DNA of 64,000 bases from contig CBFIDE010000007.1 in the NCBI GenBank assembly GCA_965661265.1, positions 51,782-115,781 on the forward strand, in the 5' to 3' direction. The number at the start of each line of letters is the position of its first letter. Positions within the stretch are counted from its first letter, which is position 1. Positions 16,325-25,031 of this stretch are shown here, one piece after another. The notes beneath the pieces were generated by a model. It searched no databases. It was not told where the DNA came from and worked only from the letters and a program-made list of their open reading frames with translations. This DNA is from CBFIDE01 sp965661265. Lineage in GTDB: Bacteria; Bacteroidota; Bacteroidia; Flavobacteriales; Schleiferiaceae. The translations under genes and the position numbers were made by a program.

Positions 16325-17434
16325 CTATTTTTTATTTTTTGACATTAATGCTACAAAATCATCGAACAAATATGTAGAATCATGAGGACCTGGATAGGCC
16401 TCAGGGTGATATTGCACACTAAATACATCCTTATCCTTTAATTTAATTCCGGCTACAGTTCCATCATTCAAATGTTGGTGTGTTAGAATTATTGAGTCAT
16501 CTTTTTCAACATCCTCCATACTCACAACAAATCCATGATTCTGAGTTGTAATTTCACCCAAGCCTGTGCTTAAATTCTTTACAGGATGGTTGATTCCTCT
16601 GTGCCCACTGTGCATTTTAAAAGTACTTAAGCCTTTCGCTTGCGCGATCAATTGATGACCTAGACATATTCCAAAAACAGGCAGACCTGCATCAATCATT
16701 TCCTTTACTAAGCTAATAGTATCGCCCATAGCTGCAGGATCTCCTGGGCCGTTAGATATGAACAAGCCATCCGGCTCCCAATCTAGCATTTCTTTTAAGC
16801 TTGAGTTCATTGGAAAAACCTTCATTCGAACTCCTCTTTTCTCAAAGTTTCTAAGAATATTCAGCTTGATTCCAAGATCAAGAACAGCCATTTTAAGAGG
16901 GGCATCTTCTGCACCAAGCTCATGAGCATTTTCAGTAGTCACTTTGCTTGAAAGCTCAAGTCCTTCCATAGAAGGCACCTCTTTAAGTTGAGCTCTTAGG
17001 CCATCGATATTCTCAATATCAGTAGAGATAATGGCATTCATAGCACCTTTATCTCTGATATGTCTAACTACTGCTCTAGTATCTACATCACTGATTAACA
17101 CCTTATTTTGTTTATCAAAATAGTCATAAAGAGAACCATCAGCTCCAGTTCTAGAAAATTTCTCACTGAAGTTTTTACATACTAGACCAGCTATTTTTAT
17201 AGAATCAGATTCTACTTCTTCATCCTTAACACCATAGTTACCTATGTGAGCGTTAGTTGTTACAATAATTTGTCCTAGATAACTTGGATCGGTAAAGATC
17301 TCCTGGTAGCCTGTCATACCGGTATTAAAACATACTTCTCCGGTAGTTGTCCCGTTCAAGCCTGTAGCCTTACCCCAAAAAAGGGTACCATCTTCTAGAA
17401 TTATTACTGCTGCCTTTCTTGCTTGGTAAGTCAT
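16325..17434 (-). CDS. carA: Carbamoyl-phosphate synthase small (glutaminase) subunit
   Basis: Supplies ammonia from glutamine to CarB for carbamoyl phosphate, used for pyrimidines and arginine. The protein has 369 residues from the ATG at 17434. An N-terminal CarA domain (LEDGTLFWGKA, TGEVCFNTGMTGYQEI) is followed by a class I glutaminase domain with FGICLGHQ (catalytic Cys) and QYHPEAYPGPHD (His, Glu). A TTG at 17455 would add seven residues, but it overlaps the promoter -7 box and is rejected. It leads the carA-eno-gltA operon; carB is not in the window. Confidence 0.96.
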   Translation of the reverse strand: MTYQARKAAVIILEDGTLFWGKATGLNGTTTGEVCFNTGMTGYQEIFTDPSYLGQIIVTTNAHIGNYGVKDEEVESDSIKIAGLVCKNFSEKFSRTGADGSLYDYFDKQNKVLISDVDTRAVVRHIRDKGAMNAIISTDIENIDGLRAQLKEVPSMEGLELSSKVTTENAHELGAEDAPLKMAVLDLGIKLNILRNFEKRGVRMKVFPMNSSLKEMLDWEPDGLFISNGPGDPAAMGDTISLVKEMIDAGLPVFGICLGHQLIAQAKGLSTFKMHSGHRGINHPVKNLSTGLGEITTQNHGFVVSMEDVEKDDSIILTHQHLNDGTVAGIKLKDKDVFSVQYHPEAYPGPHDSTYLFDDFVALMSKNKK

Positions 17435-17453
17435 TTCTTGTTTAATATTTTTC

Positions 17454-17481
17454 AAATTTAGGATAGAAATTCAGATGTCAA
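17454..17481 (-). promoter_or_regulatory. Promoter of carA-eno-gltA
   Basis: On the minus strand TTG (17479-17481), a 17-base spacer and TAAATTTG (17454-17461) fit the Bacteroidota promoter well. The -7 box ends 19 bases before the carA ATG at 17434. The -33 element lies inside the arm of the rplQ terminator hairpin. Confidence 0.65.
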
Positions 17482-17530
17482 AAAAAAAGGATAAAAACAG
17501 TTATTGTTTTTATCCTTTTTTTTTTGACAT
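17475..17530 (-). terminator. Terminator of the ribosomal superoperon
   Basis: A long inverted repeat: outer arms ATGTC with A9 (17475-17488) and T10 with GACAT (17516-17530), inner perfect stem GGATAAAAACA (17489-17499) and TGTTTTTATCC (17505-17515), loop of 5. About 25 paired bases with one bulge. It follows the rplQ stop by 15 bases. Confidence 0.88.
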
Positions 17531-17545
17531 ATAAGTTCTCAACTA

Positions 17546-18067
17546 TTATTCTTTGTTAGTCTCGTCCTTAGTTTCTTCAGTTGCAGTCTTAGTGCTTTCC
17601 TCTACTTGCTCTACAACCTCTGTTGCTTTTGCCTCCGTCTTCTTAGCACCTCCAGCTCTACGACTTCTTTTCTTAGTCTTAGCAGTATCTTTTCCGCTAG
17701 TGTAGATTTCGTTATAATCAACCAACTCAATCATACACATTTCAGCGTTATCACCTAAACGATTTCCAGTTTTAATAATACGAGTATATCCACCTGGTCT
17801 ATCACCAACTTTAGCAGCTACATCTCTAAAAAGTTCAGCAACAACCTCTTTTTGCTTTAGATGACTAAAAACAACTCTTCTGCTGTGAGTAGTATCAGTC
17901 TTAGACTTAGTAATCAATGGCTCCACAAACGCCTTAAGCGCTTTTGCTTTTGCAACAGTAGTATTAATTCTTTTATGCTCAATTAAAGAGCAAGCCATAT
18001 TAGAAAGCATTGCCTTTCTATGAGCTATGGTACGTCCTAAATGATTTACTTTTTTTCCGTGTCTCAT
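17546..18067 (-). CDS. rplQ: 50S ribosomal protein L17
   Basis: 173 residues against about 127 in E. coli: the first ~120 are the conserved L17 domain (MRHGKKVNHLGRTIAHRKAM), followed by a ~50-residue Lys then Glu/Thr-rich tail. Such acidic tails on L17 are usual in Bacteroidota. Last gene of the superoperon, 6 bases after rpoA. Confidence 0.97.
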   Translation of the reverse strand: MRHGKKVNHLGRTIAHRKAMLSNMACSLIEHKRINTTVAKAKALKAFVEPLITKSKTDTTHSRRVVFSHLKQKEVVAELFRDVAAKVGDRPGGYTRIIKTGNRLGDNAEMCMIELVDYNEIYTSGKDTAKTKKRSRRAGGAKKTEAKATEVVEQVEESTKTATEETKDETNKE

Positions 18068-18073
18068 TTGTCC

Positions 18074-19066
18074 TTATTCCTTGTCTAATTTATACTTAGA
18101 GATATCCATACCAAAATGAAGTCCCTTTCCTTCAACCAACTCATCAAGTTCAGTTAATGATTTCTTACCAAAGTTTCTGAATTTCATCAAATCACTTTTA
18201 GTAAAAGTCACTAGATCACCTAGAGTATCAACTTCTGCAGCCTTAAGACAGTTCAAAGCTCTTACACTAAGATCCATATCTACTAACTTAGTCTTAAGCA
18301 ATTGACGCATATGAAGAATCTCTTCATCATAATTATCAACTTCAGAAGTCTTGTTGTCTTCAAGTGCAATTCTCTCATCGCTAACCAACATAAAGTGGTG
18401 AATAAGAATCTTTGCAGCCTCAGTTAAAGCCTTCTTAGGATGAATACTACCGTCAGTTTGAATATCCAAGATTAACTTTTCAAAGTCAGTCTTTTGTTCA
18501 ACACGATAATTCTCAATACTATATTTAACATTCTTGATTGGAGTATAAATAGAATCCAATGCTATTGTTCCTATTGCAGCTCCAGCCTTTTTGTTCTCTT
18601 CTGCTGGCACATATCCTCTACCTTTTTCAATGGCTAGTTCCATGTTCAGCTTCACAGAAGCATCCATATTACAAATCACTAAATCTGGGTTTAGAACCTG
18701 AAAGCCTGTGATAAACTTAGCTAGATCACCAGCAGTAAGTTTGTCTTGACCGGAAATAGTAGCAGAGATCTTCTCTTCTTCTTGATCCTCAATCTGACGC
18801 TTAAAACGTACTTGCTTTAAATTCAAGACTATTTCAGTTACATCTTCTACTACTCCTTTTATAGTAGAGAACTCATGTTCTACACCATCAATACGAACAG
18901 AAGTAAATGCAAAACCTTCTAATGAAGATAACAACACTCTTCTAAGTGCGTTACCAACTGTTAAACCATAACCTGGCTCTAGAGGTCTAAATTCGAACTG
19001 GCCTTCTGTTTCAGAGGCGTGATTCATTATAACCTGATCAGGCTTTTGGAAGTTTAATATTGCCAT
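18074..19066 (-). CDS. rpoA: RNA polymerase alpha subunit
   Basis: A 330-residue subunit that nucleates RNA polymerase assembly. The N-terminal dimerisation domain (about 1-230) has the canonical RPLEPGYGLTVGNALRRVLL and GVVEDVTEI. A linker (~235-250) leads to the C-terminal domain with LNCLKAAEVDTLGDL and RNFGKKSLTEL, the helix-hairpin-helix that contacts upstream DNA and regulators. It sits between rpsD and rplQ, the usual alpha-operon order. Confidence 0.98.
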   Translation of the reverse strand: MAILNFQKPDQVIMNHASETEGQFEFRPLEPGYGLTVGNALRRVLLSSLEGFAFTSVRIDGVEHEFSTIKGVVEDVTEIVLNLKQVRFKRQIEDQEEEKISATISGQDKLTAGDLAKFITGFQVLNPDLVICNMDASVKLNMELAIEKGRGYVPAEENKKAGAAIGTIALDSIYTPIKNVKYSIENYRVEQKTDFEKLILDIQTDGSIHPKKALTEAAKILIHHFMLVSDERIALEDNKTSEVDNYDEEILHMRQLLKTKLVDMDLSVRALNCLKAAEVDTLGDLVTFTKSDLMKFRNFGKKSLTELDELVEGKGLHFGMDISKYKLDKE

Positions 19067-19096
19067 AACAAATGAAAATGTTATTAATTAAATTAA

Positions 19097-19702
19097 TTAC
19101 TTAGAGTACAATTCTACGATAAGCTGCTCCTTGATTTTCTCAGGGATTTGGGCTCTCAATGGTGTACTTAAGAACGTACCTGTCATGTTAGAGCTGTTCC
19201 ACTCTACCCATTCGTACTGATCTTGACGAGCTGATAAAGCTGCCTCTATAACCTGAAGAGACTTAGACTTTTCACGAACTCCGATAACATCACCTTCTTT
19301 TACAGAATAGCTTGGAATATTCACCAATTCACCGTTTACAGTGATGTGTCTATGAGACACCAATTGACGTGCTCCACTACGAGTAGGTGCTATACCCATT
19401 CTGAAAACAACATTATCTAATCTTTTCTCGCAAAGTTGTAATAAAACTTCACCAGTAATTCCCTTACTACTATTAGCCTTTTCAAACATATTAGAAAATT
19501 GTCTTTCAAGGATACCGTAAGTATACTTTGCTTTCTGCTTCTCCATCAACTGGATTGCATATTCAGACTTCTTACCTCTTCTCTTTGAAACACCATGCTG
19601 TCCTGGAGGATAATTCTTCTTTTCAAAAGCACTATCTGGACCAAAGATTGGATCACCAAACTTTCTTGCAATTTTCGATTTCGGGCCTGTATATCTTGCC
19701 AT
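19097..19702 (-). CDS. rpsD: 30S ribosomal protein S4
   Basis: 201 residues; primary 16S rRNA binder that helps nucleate the 30S body and line the mRNA entry. The N-terminal region (GPKSKIARKFGDPIFGP) lacks the Cys cluster of zinc-binding S4, so it is the zinc-free form. The S4 RNA-binding domain (LDNVVFRMGIAPTRSGARQL, RHITVNG) is intact. Confidence 0.98.
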   Translation of the reverse strand: MARYTGPKSKIARKFGDPIFGPDSAFEKKNYPPGQHGVSKRRGKKSEYAIQLMEKQKAKYTYGILERQFSNMFEKANSSKGITGEVLLQLCEKRLDNVVFRMGIAPTRSGARQLVSHRHITVNGELVNIPSYSVKEGDVIGVREKSKSLQVIEAALSARQDQYEWVEWNSSNMTGTFLSTPLRAQIPEKIKEQLIVELYSK

Positions 19703-19721
19703 TTCTTAGCTCTTATTATGC

Positions 19722-20117
19722 TTAAACTCTTCTTCTTTTCGGAGGACGACATCCATTATGTGGCATTGGAGTCACATCAATGATTTCTGTTACCTCTACT
19801 CCAGTGTTGTGAATGCCTCTTATAGCAGACTCACGACCATTACCTGGACCTTTTACGTATACTTTTACCTTCTTAAGACCATAATCTAGAGCCTTAGTAG
19901 TGCAATCTTCAGCAGCCATTTGAGCAGCGTAAGGAGTATTCTTCTTTGATCCTCTAAATCCCATTTTACCAGCTGAAGACCAAGAAATTACTTGACCCTT
20001 AGTATTAGTAAGCGAAATGATGATATTATTGAAGGAAGCATTGATATGAGCTTCTCCGACAGCCTCAACGACTACGTTTCTTTTCTTAGAGGATTTCCCT
20101 GCAGTTTTCTTTGCCAT
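19722..20117 (-). CDS. rpsK: 30S ribosomal protein S11
   Basis: 131 residues, platform protein near the E-site mRNA and helix 45. It carries the conserved NNIIISLTNTKGQVISWSSAG, GPGNGRESAIRG and the C-terminal DVTPMPHNGCRPPKRRRV. It lies 11 bases after rpsM and 19 before rpsD. Confidence 0.98.
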   Translation of the reverse strand: MAKKTAGKSSKKRNVVVEAVGEAHINASFNNIIISLTNTKGQVISWSSAGKMGFRGSKKNTPYAAQMAAEDCTTKALDYGLKKVKVYVKGPGNGRESAIRGIHNTGVEVTEIIDVTPMPHNGCRPPKRRRV

Positions 20118-20128
20118 TACTCAATCAA

Positions 20129-20506
20129 TTATTTAGTTGCAATTTTCTTATTCGCAACAGTTTTACGCTTTCCTTTACGAGTACGTGAATTATTCTTGGT
20201 TCTTTGACCTCTTAAAGGAAGACCTGTACGGTGACGAATTCCTCTGTAACAACCTATGTCCATCAATCTCTTGATGTTCAGTTGTACTTCAGATCTCAAC
20301 TCACCTTCTACCTTAAATTCATCAGATATTACTCTACGAATTTCAGTAAGTTGTTCATCATTCCAGTCCTGCACTTTAGTTTCAAAGTCCACTCCAGCTC
20401 TCTCCAAGATTACTCTTGAACGGCTGCGACCTATACCAAATATATAGGTGAGGCCAATTTCGCCTCGTTTGTTTTTCGGTAGATCTATACCAGCAATCCT
20501 CGCCAT
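20129..20506 (-). CDS. rpsM: 30S ribosomal protein S13
   Basis: 125 residues, head protein contacting the P-site tRNA and the L5 bridge. Family motifs ARIAGIDLPKNKRGEIGLTY, GIGRSRS, and the basic tail RHRTGLPLRGQRTKNNSRTR are present. It follows rpmJ in the alpha part of the superoperon. Confidence 0.98.
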   Translation of the reverse strand: MARIAGIDLPKNKRGEIGLTYIFGIGRSRSRVILERAGVDFETKVQDWNDEQLTEIRRVISDEFKVEGELRSEVQLNIKRLMDIGCYRGIRHRTGLPLRGQRTKNNSRTRKGKRKTVANKKIATK

Positions 20507-20523
20507 AAAAACTCAGTTAAATA

Positions 20524-20640
20524 TTATCCTTGTCTTTGTTTAAACTTAGGGTTCTTTTTGTTTATCACATAAAGTTTCCCTTTTCTACGCACGATCTTGC
20601 AATCGGCACTTCTCTTTTTTAATGAAGCTCTTACTTTCAT
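20524..20640 (-). CDS. rpmJ: 50S ribosomal protein L36, zinc-free form
   Basis: A 38-residue protein read directly from the sequence: start MKVRASLKKRSADCKIV, end NPKFKQRQG. Of the zinc ligands in C+ L36 (Cys11, Cys14, Cys27, His32), only Cys14 remains; the others are Ser11, Asn27 and Lys32. It is therefore a zinc-independent L36. It fits exactly between infA (3 bases upstream) and rpsM, its canonical position. Confidence 0.95.
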   Translation of the reverse strand: MKVRASLKKRSADCKIVRRKGKLYVINKKNPKFKQRQG

Positions 20641-20643
20641 TTC

Positions 20644-20859
20644 CTAGTATCTGTAGGTTATTCTTCCTTTTGTCAAATCGTACGGTGACATTTCCAACTT
20701 GACCTTGTCACCCGGCAGCAGTTTGATATAGTTCATTCGCATCTTTCCTGAAATATGCGCAGTTAAAATGTGCCCATTTTCAAGCTCAACTCTAAACATT
20801 GCGTTTGACAATGCTTCGATTATTGATCCATCCTGTTCTATTGCAGACTGTTTAGCCAT
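20644..20859 (-). CDS. infA: Translation initiation factor IF-1
   Basis: 71 residues, the usual size for IF-1, an OB-fold protein that binds the 30S A site. Motifs: GSIIEALSNAMFRVELENGH, KMRMNYIKLLPGDKVKLEMS and DLTKGRITYRY. Located between secY and rpmJ; no map or adk gene is inserted here, unlike many bacteria. Confidence 0.98.
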   Translation of the reverse strand: MAKQSAIEQDGSIIEALSNAMFRVELENGHILTAHISGKMRMNYIKLLPGDKVKLEMSPYDLTKGRITYRY

Positions 20860-20876
20860 ATAAGTTCTCTATTATT

Positions 20877-22208
20877 TTAAATCGCACTAGTAGGACGTCC
20901 TTTCAGTTTACCTGATTTCATTAGTCCATCGTAATGTCTATTTAGTAAATAACTCTCAATTTGTTGTAATGTATCTAAAACGACACCTACCATAATCAGT
21001 AAGCTAGTACCTCCAAAGAAGTAAGCAAACTGTGTATTAACTCCTGCAACCATAGCAAACGCCGGCAGTATAGCTAATAGAGCCAAAAATATAGACCCTG
21101 GTAATGTCACTCTTGACAAAACTGTATCTAAAAATTCTGCAGTAGACTTTCCAGGCTTAATACCAGGAACAAAACCACCGTTTCTTTTCAAATCCTCAGC
21201 CATTTGGTTTGTATTAACCTGTATAGCCGTATAAAAATATGTAAACACAATAATTAATATCGCGAAAAGCGTATTATACTCCCAGCCTTGAATATTACTG
21301 AACATATTAGTAATAGCCGCCGGAGCACTATCTACTCCACTATACGTTAATAGTGTAATAGGAATAAACATTATTGCCTGAGCAAAAATGATTGGCATTA
21401 CACCAGCAGCATTAACCTTTAAAGGAATATACTGTCTTGCCATTCCCCCATCAAAGGTCTTTCCCCCCGTAGTTCTTTTAGCATACTGAACAGGCACCTT
21501 TCTTACCGCCTGCACTAAAGCCACCGATAGTAAGATAACAATTAGTAGAGCTGCAATTTCTACAACAAACAATACTAAGCCTCCATTGTCAAATTTGGAG
21601 AATAGCTCTTGTAAAAATGCCTGGGGCAGACTTGCAATAATACCTACCATAATTAATAAAGAAATACCGTTTCCAATACCCTTATCAGTAATTCTTTCTC
21701 CTAACCACATTGCGAAAACCGTACCTGCTGTAAGCACTATAATACTAGTAATCCAGAATGTACCTGGGCTCATAAGAAGCTCGACATTCTGACTCATTAA
21801 GTTTGCAATATAACCTGGAGCCTGTGCAGCAGTAATAGCTATGGTTAAGAACCTTGTAATCTGATTCACCTTTCTACGTCCACTCTCCCCTTCTTTCTGC
21901 ATTTTTGCGATAGAAGGAACAGCTAAACCTAAAAGTTGGATAACAATTGAAGCAGAGATGTAAGGCATAATTCCTAAGGCCAAGATTGACGCATTAGCAA
22001 AAGCCCCACCAGTAAAAGCATTAAGAATACCAATTAATCCGCCATCGGCTTGATTCTGAAGACCTGCTAAACTCTCAGGATTAATTCCTGGAAGTACAAC
22101 ATTAGATCCTAATCTATAAACAAATAGAAGACCTAGAGTTAAAAGAATTTTTTCCCTTAATTCTGTGATATTCCAAATATTCTTTAATGTCTCAATAAAA
22201 CGCTTCAT
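20877..22208 (-). CDS. secY: Protein translocase subunit SecY
   Basis: Core of the SecYEG channel in the inner membrane, 443 residues with ten predicted transmembrane helices. Typical motifs: plug-region GGLIGILNAFTGGAF, ISASIVIQLLG in helix 2, QITRFLTI, GIGNGISLLIM and the cytosolic loop RNGGFVPGIKPGKSTAEFLD before helix 9. The C-terminus is short (HYDGLMKSGKLKGRP). It lies in the spc segment between rplO and infA. Confidence 0.98.
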   Translation of the reverse strand: MKRFIETLKNIWNITELREKILLTLGLLFVYRLGSNVVLPGINPESLAGLQNQADGGLIGILNAFTGGAFANASILALGIMPYISASIVIQLLGLAVPSIAKMQKEGESGRRKVNQITRFLTIAITAAQAPGYIANLMSQNVELLMSPGTFWITSIIVLTAGTVFAMWLGERITDKGIGNGISLLIMVGIIASLPQAFLQELFSKFDNGGLVLFVVEIAALLIVILLSVALVQAVRKVPVQYAKRTTGGKTFDGGMARQYIPLKVNAAGVMPIIFAQAIMFIPITLLTYSGVDSAPAAITNMFSNIQGWEYNTLFAILIIVFTYFYTAIQVNTNQMAEDLKRNGGFVPGIKPGKSTAEFLDTVLSRVTLPGSIFLALLAILPAFAMVAGVNTQFAYFFGGTSLLIMVGVVLDTLQQIESYLLNRHYDGLMKSGKLKGRPTSAI

Positions 22209-22217
22209 ACAATATTA

Positions 22218-22667
22218 TTATAGCGATTTCACCACACCACCAGCAGCTTCAATAGCAGCTTGAGCAGTTTTGGAGAATTTATGTGCTTCTACAGTCAATT
22301 TGGCTTTTAATTCACCACGACCAAGAATTTTCACTAGATCATTTCTACTAACTAAACCATTGTCTCTCAAAACTTGAATATCAACAGTATCAGTAATTTT
22401 TTTATCATCAACTAGAGCCTGAAGAATATCAAGGTTTACACCTTTATACTCAACTCTATTGATATTAGTAAAACCAAACTTAGGTACTCTTCTTTGAAGT
22501 GGCATTTGACCACCTTCAAAACCTATTTTTGATTTGTAACCACTACGAGACTTTGCTCCTTTGTGACCACGTGTAGAAGTTCCACCATGACCTGATCCTT
22601 GACCACGTCCGATTTTTTTTCTTGCCTTAGTTGAACCTTCTGCCGGTTTTAAATTATTTAAACTCAT
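22218..22667 (-). CDS. rplO: 50S ribosomal protein L15
   Basis: 149 residues; late-assembling 23S rRNA binder. The Gly/Arg/Lys-rich N-terminal extension (KKIGRGQGSGHGGTSTRGHK) and the globular C-terminal domain are both typical. Directly upstream of secY, the classical order. Confidence 0.98.
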   Translation of the reverse strand: MSLNNLKPAEGSTKARKKIGRGQGSGHGGTSTRGHKGAKSRSGYKSKIGFEGGQMPLQRRVPKFGFTNINRVEYKGVNLDILQALVDDKKITDTVDIQVLRDNGLVSRNDLVKILGRGELKAKLTVEAHKFSKTAQAAIEAAGGVVKSL

Positions 22668-22686
22668 TATCTAAAGTTTATCAGAT

Positions 22687-22869
22687 CTAGTTAATTTCTT
22701 CTACTTCCAGTAAGTGAGCGACTCTTTTAATCATACCTCTCATCTGAGGAGTATCATTATGCTCAACCACCTGGTTTAATTTTCTCAATCCTAATGCAAC
22801 CAAAGTTTTCTTTTGGACTGCTGGACGGTTTATCTGACTGCGTACTTGCTTAATTCTAATGCTTGCCAT
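22687..22869 (-). CDS. rpmD: 50S ribosomal protein L30
   Basis: 60 residues, the short bacterial L30 with IRIKQVRSQINRPAVQKKTL and LRKLNQVVEHNDTPQMRGM. Located between rpsE and rplO. Confidence 0.97.
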   Translation of the reverse strand: MASIRIKQVRSQINRPAVQKKTLVALGLRKLNQVVEHNDTPQMRGMIKRVAHLLEVEEIN

Positions 22870-22879
22870 CGGGTAAATT

Positions 22880-23404
22880 TTAACCGTTAAATACTTTTTC
22901 TAAAGAAATACCTCTTGCCTTTGCTATTGTACCTGCATCACGCATTTTCAATAAACAATCCATTGTTGCCTTAACAACATTATGAGGATTTGAAGATCCT
23001 TTTGACTTAGCAAGTACATCATGTACTCCTAAAGACTCTAATACAGCACGCATTGCACCACCGGCAATAACACCAGTACCATTAGCAGCTGGTCTCAAGA
23101 ATACTCTAGCACCACCAAACTTACCATTCTCAGCATGAGGAATTGAACTCTTTACCAAAGGTATTCTTACTAAGTTTTTCTTAGCATCCTCAATTCCTTT
23201 TTGGATAGCCTCAGAAACATCTTTAGATTTTCCTAATCCGTATCCTACTACACCTTGCTCATCTCCTACTACCACGATAGCAGAGAATCCGAAAGTTCTA
23301 CCACCTTTAGTAACCTTAGTTACTCTCTGAACACCTACCAAGCGATCAGTAAGCTCTAAGCCACTTGGCTTAACTTTTTGCACGTTTTTATGACCTTTCA
23401 ACAT
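22880..23404 (-). CDS. rpsE: 30S ribosomal protein S5
   Basis: 174 residues; decoding-fidelity protein at the mRNA entry channel and target of spectinomycin-resistance changes in other species. The double-stranded-RNA-binding N-domain (RVTKVTKGGRTFGFSAIVVV, GDEQGVVGYGLGKSKDV) and the C-domain (GTGVIAGGAMRAVLESLGV) are complete. Confidence 0.98.
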   Translation of the reverse strand: MLKGHKNVQKVKPSGLELTDRLVGVQRVTKVTKGGRTFGFSAIVVVGDEQGVVGYGLGKSKDVSEAIQKGIEDAKKNLVRIPLVKSSIPHAENGKFGGARVFLRPAANGTGVIAGGAMRAVLESLGVHDVLAKSKGSSNPHNVVKATMDCLLKMRDAGTIAKARGISLEKVFNG

Positions 23405-23413
23405 AATATTATC

Positions 23414-23767
23414 TTAAAATTTTAGACCAGCTTCTCTTGCTCCTTCTGCTAAGGCTTTCACTCTACCATGGTATAAGTAACCAGCTCTGTCAAAACAAAC
23501 ATTCTCGATACCCGCCTTTATAGCCTTTTCAGCCAAATTCTTTCCAACCTGAACTGAAACAGTCGTCTTTGGTCCGTCAGCTTTAAAATCCTTCTCCAAT
23601 GAAGAAGATGCCATTAAAGTTACACCCGCCACATCATCAATTAGCTGAGCATAAATACCCTTGTTTGATCTAAAAACCGCTAATCTTGGTCTTTGGGCCG
23701 TTCCTGTAACAGTTTTTCTTACTCTGTTACGGATACGCTGTCTTCTTTCTGTTCTTGTTAATGCCAT
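23414..23767 (-). CDS. rplR: 50S ribosomal protein L18
   Basis: 117 residues; binds 5S rRNA with L5. Basic N-terminus (RTERRQRIRNRVRKTVTG), then RPRLAVFRSNKGIYAQLIDD and the C-terminal FDRAGYLYHGRVKALAEGAR are canonical. Confidence 0.98.
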   Translation of the reverse strand: MALTRTERRQRIRNRVRKTVTGTAQRPRLAVFRSNKGIYAQLIDDVAGVTLMASSSLEKDFKADGPKTTVSVQVGKNLAEKAIKAGIENVCFDRAGYLYHGRVKALAEGAREAGLKF

Positions 23768-23773
23768 CTCTTA

Positions 23774-24325
23774 TTATTTAGCAGCAGTTTTACCAGCTTT
23801 TCTTCTGATGTATTCACCTTGGTAACGTACACCTTTTCCTTTATATGGTTCCGGCTTACGGAATCCTCTAATCTTTGCAGCAACCATTCCAACTAACTGC
23901 TTATCAAAGCTTGTCAGCTTCACAATTGGATTCTTACCTTTTTCAGATATAGCCTCTACTTTTATCTCTTCAGGTAACTGAAACATGATGTTGTGAGAAT
24001 ATCCTAATGATAAGTCTAGATTCTGTCCTTGAGCAGTTGCTCTATAACCCACTCCAACTAGCTCTAAAGTCTTAGTCCAACCTTTACTTACACCTTCTAC
24101 CATATTATTGATAAGGGCACGGTAAAGACCATGATAAGCCTTAGTCTGCTTTTCTTCATTAGAACGCTCCACTATAAGTTGACCATCCTCTTCCTTAAGA
24201 CTAATAACCGCAGGAAGCTCTTGGTGTAATTCACCTAGCTTTCCTTTGACTGTAACAACACCAGCATTCTGGCTTACAGTAACTCCTTCTGGGAGTGTTA
24301 TGATTGCATTTCCGACTCTTGACAT
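23774..24325 (-). CDS. rplF: 50S ribosomal protein L6
   Basis: 183 residues forming two homologous L6 domains near the factor-binding site. Motifs: TLPEGVTVS, VKGKLGELHQELP, LELVGVGYRA and the C-terminal EPYKGKGVRYQGEYIRRKAG. Between rpsH and rplR. Confidence 0.98.
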   Translation of the reverse strand: MSRVGNAIITLPEGVTVSQNAGVVTVKGKLGELHQELPAVISLKEEDGQLIVERSNEEKQTKAYHGLYRALINNMVEGVSKGWTKTLELVGVGYRATAQGQNLDLSLGYSHNIMFQLPEEIKVEAISEKGKNPIVKLTSFDKQLVGMVAAKIRGFRKPEPYKGKGVRYQGEYIRRKAGKTAAK

Positions 24326-24350
24326 CGTTTATACTTTCTAATTCGTTAAT

Positions 24351-24749
24351 CTAGTAAACGTAGCAAAGTACTTCGCCACCTACATTTTCTTTTCTCGCTT
24401 GCTTATCAGTCATTACACCGTGAGATGTAGAAACTATTGCAATTCCAAGTCCATTAAGAACTCTTGGTAAATCTTTTCCACCAGTATACTTTCTAAGTCC
24501 TGGCTTACTGATTCTTTCAAGAGACTTGATTGCTGATTGGTTAGAAACCTTATCATATTTAAGTGCAATCTTAATGTTCCCTTGAACACCATTTTCAACT
24601 TCTTTGTAATTAAGGATATATCCCTGATCGAAAAGAATTTTAGTTACTTCTAACTTCAACTTTGAAGCCGGAATTTCAACTATTTTGTGTCCTGCTAGAA
24701 TTGCGTTACGCACTCTAGTTAGGTAATCTGCTATTGGATCTGTAACCAT
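24351..24749 (-). CDS. rpsH: 30S ribosomal protein S8
   Basis: 132 residues; binds the central 16S domain (in E. coli it also represses the spc operon). Motifs TDPIADYLTRVRNA, SKPGLRKYTGGKDLPRVLNG and the C-terminal GIAIVSTSHGVMTDKQARK. Confidence 0.98.
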   Translation of the reverse strand: MVTDPIADYLTRVRNAILAGHKIVEIPASKLKLEVTKILFDQGYILNYKEVENGVQGNIKIALKYDKVSNQSAIKSLERISKPGLRKYTGGKDLPRVLNGLGIAIVSTSHGVMTDKQARKENVGGEVLCYVY

Positions 24750-24759
24750 TGTTCTTAAT

Positions 24760-25029
24760 TTACCAACTTGCTTTTTTAACTCCTGGTATTAGCCCAGAAT
24801 TTGCCATTTCTCTAAAGGTAACCCTTGAGATACCAAACTGACGCATATATCCCTTCGGACGGCCAGTCAATTTACATCTGTTGTGCATACGTATAGGTGA
24901 TGCATTCTTAGGTAATTTTTGAAGACCTTCGAAATCACCTGCTTCTTTTAAAGCAGCGCGTTTCTCAGCATACTTCGCTACAACCGCTTCGCGCTTTCTC
25001 TCACGCGCTTTCATTGATTCTTTAGCCAT
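24760..25029 (-). CDS. rpsN: 30S ribosomal protein S14, zinc-independent form
   Basis: 89 residues, the long zinc-free S14: the CxxC motifs of the short zinc form are absent and a single Cys is left in RCKLTGRPKGYMRQFGISR. C-terminal FREMANSGLIPGVKKASW is canonical. Between rplE and rpsH. Confidence 0.97.
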   Translation of the reverse strand: MAKESMKARERKREAVVAKYAEKRAALKEAGDFEGLQKLPKNASPIRMHNRCKLTGRPKGYMRQFGISRVTFREMANSGLIPGVKKASW

Positions 25030-25031
25030 GC

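Noticed and set aside
17475..17530. Long inverted repeat considered as an insertion-sequence end or MITE
   Set aside because: Its place right after rplQ, its loop and its T-run fit a terminator; no transposase or target duplication is present.
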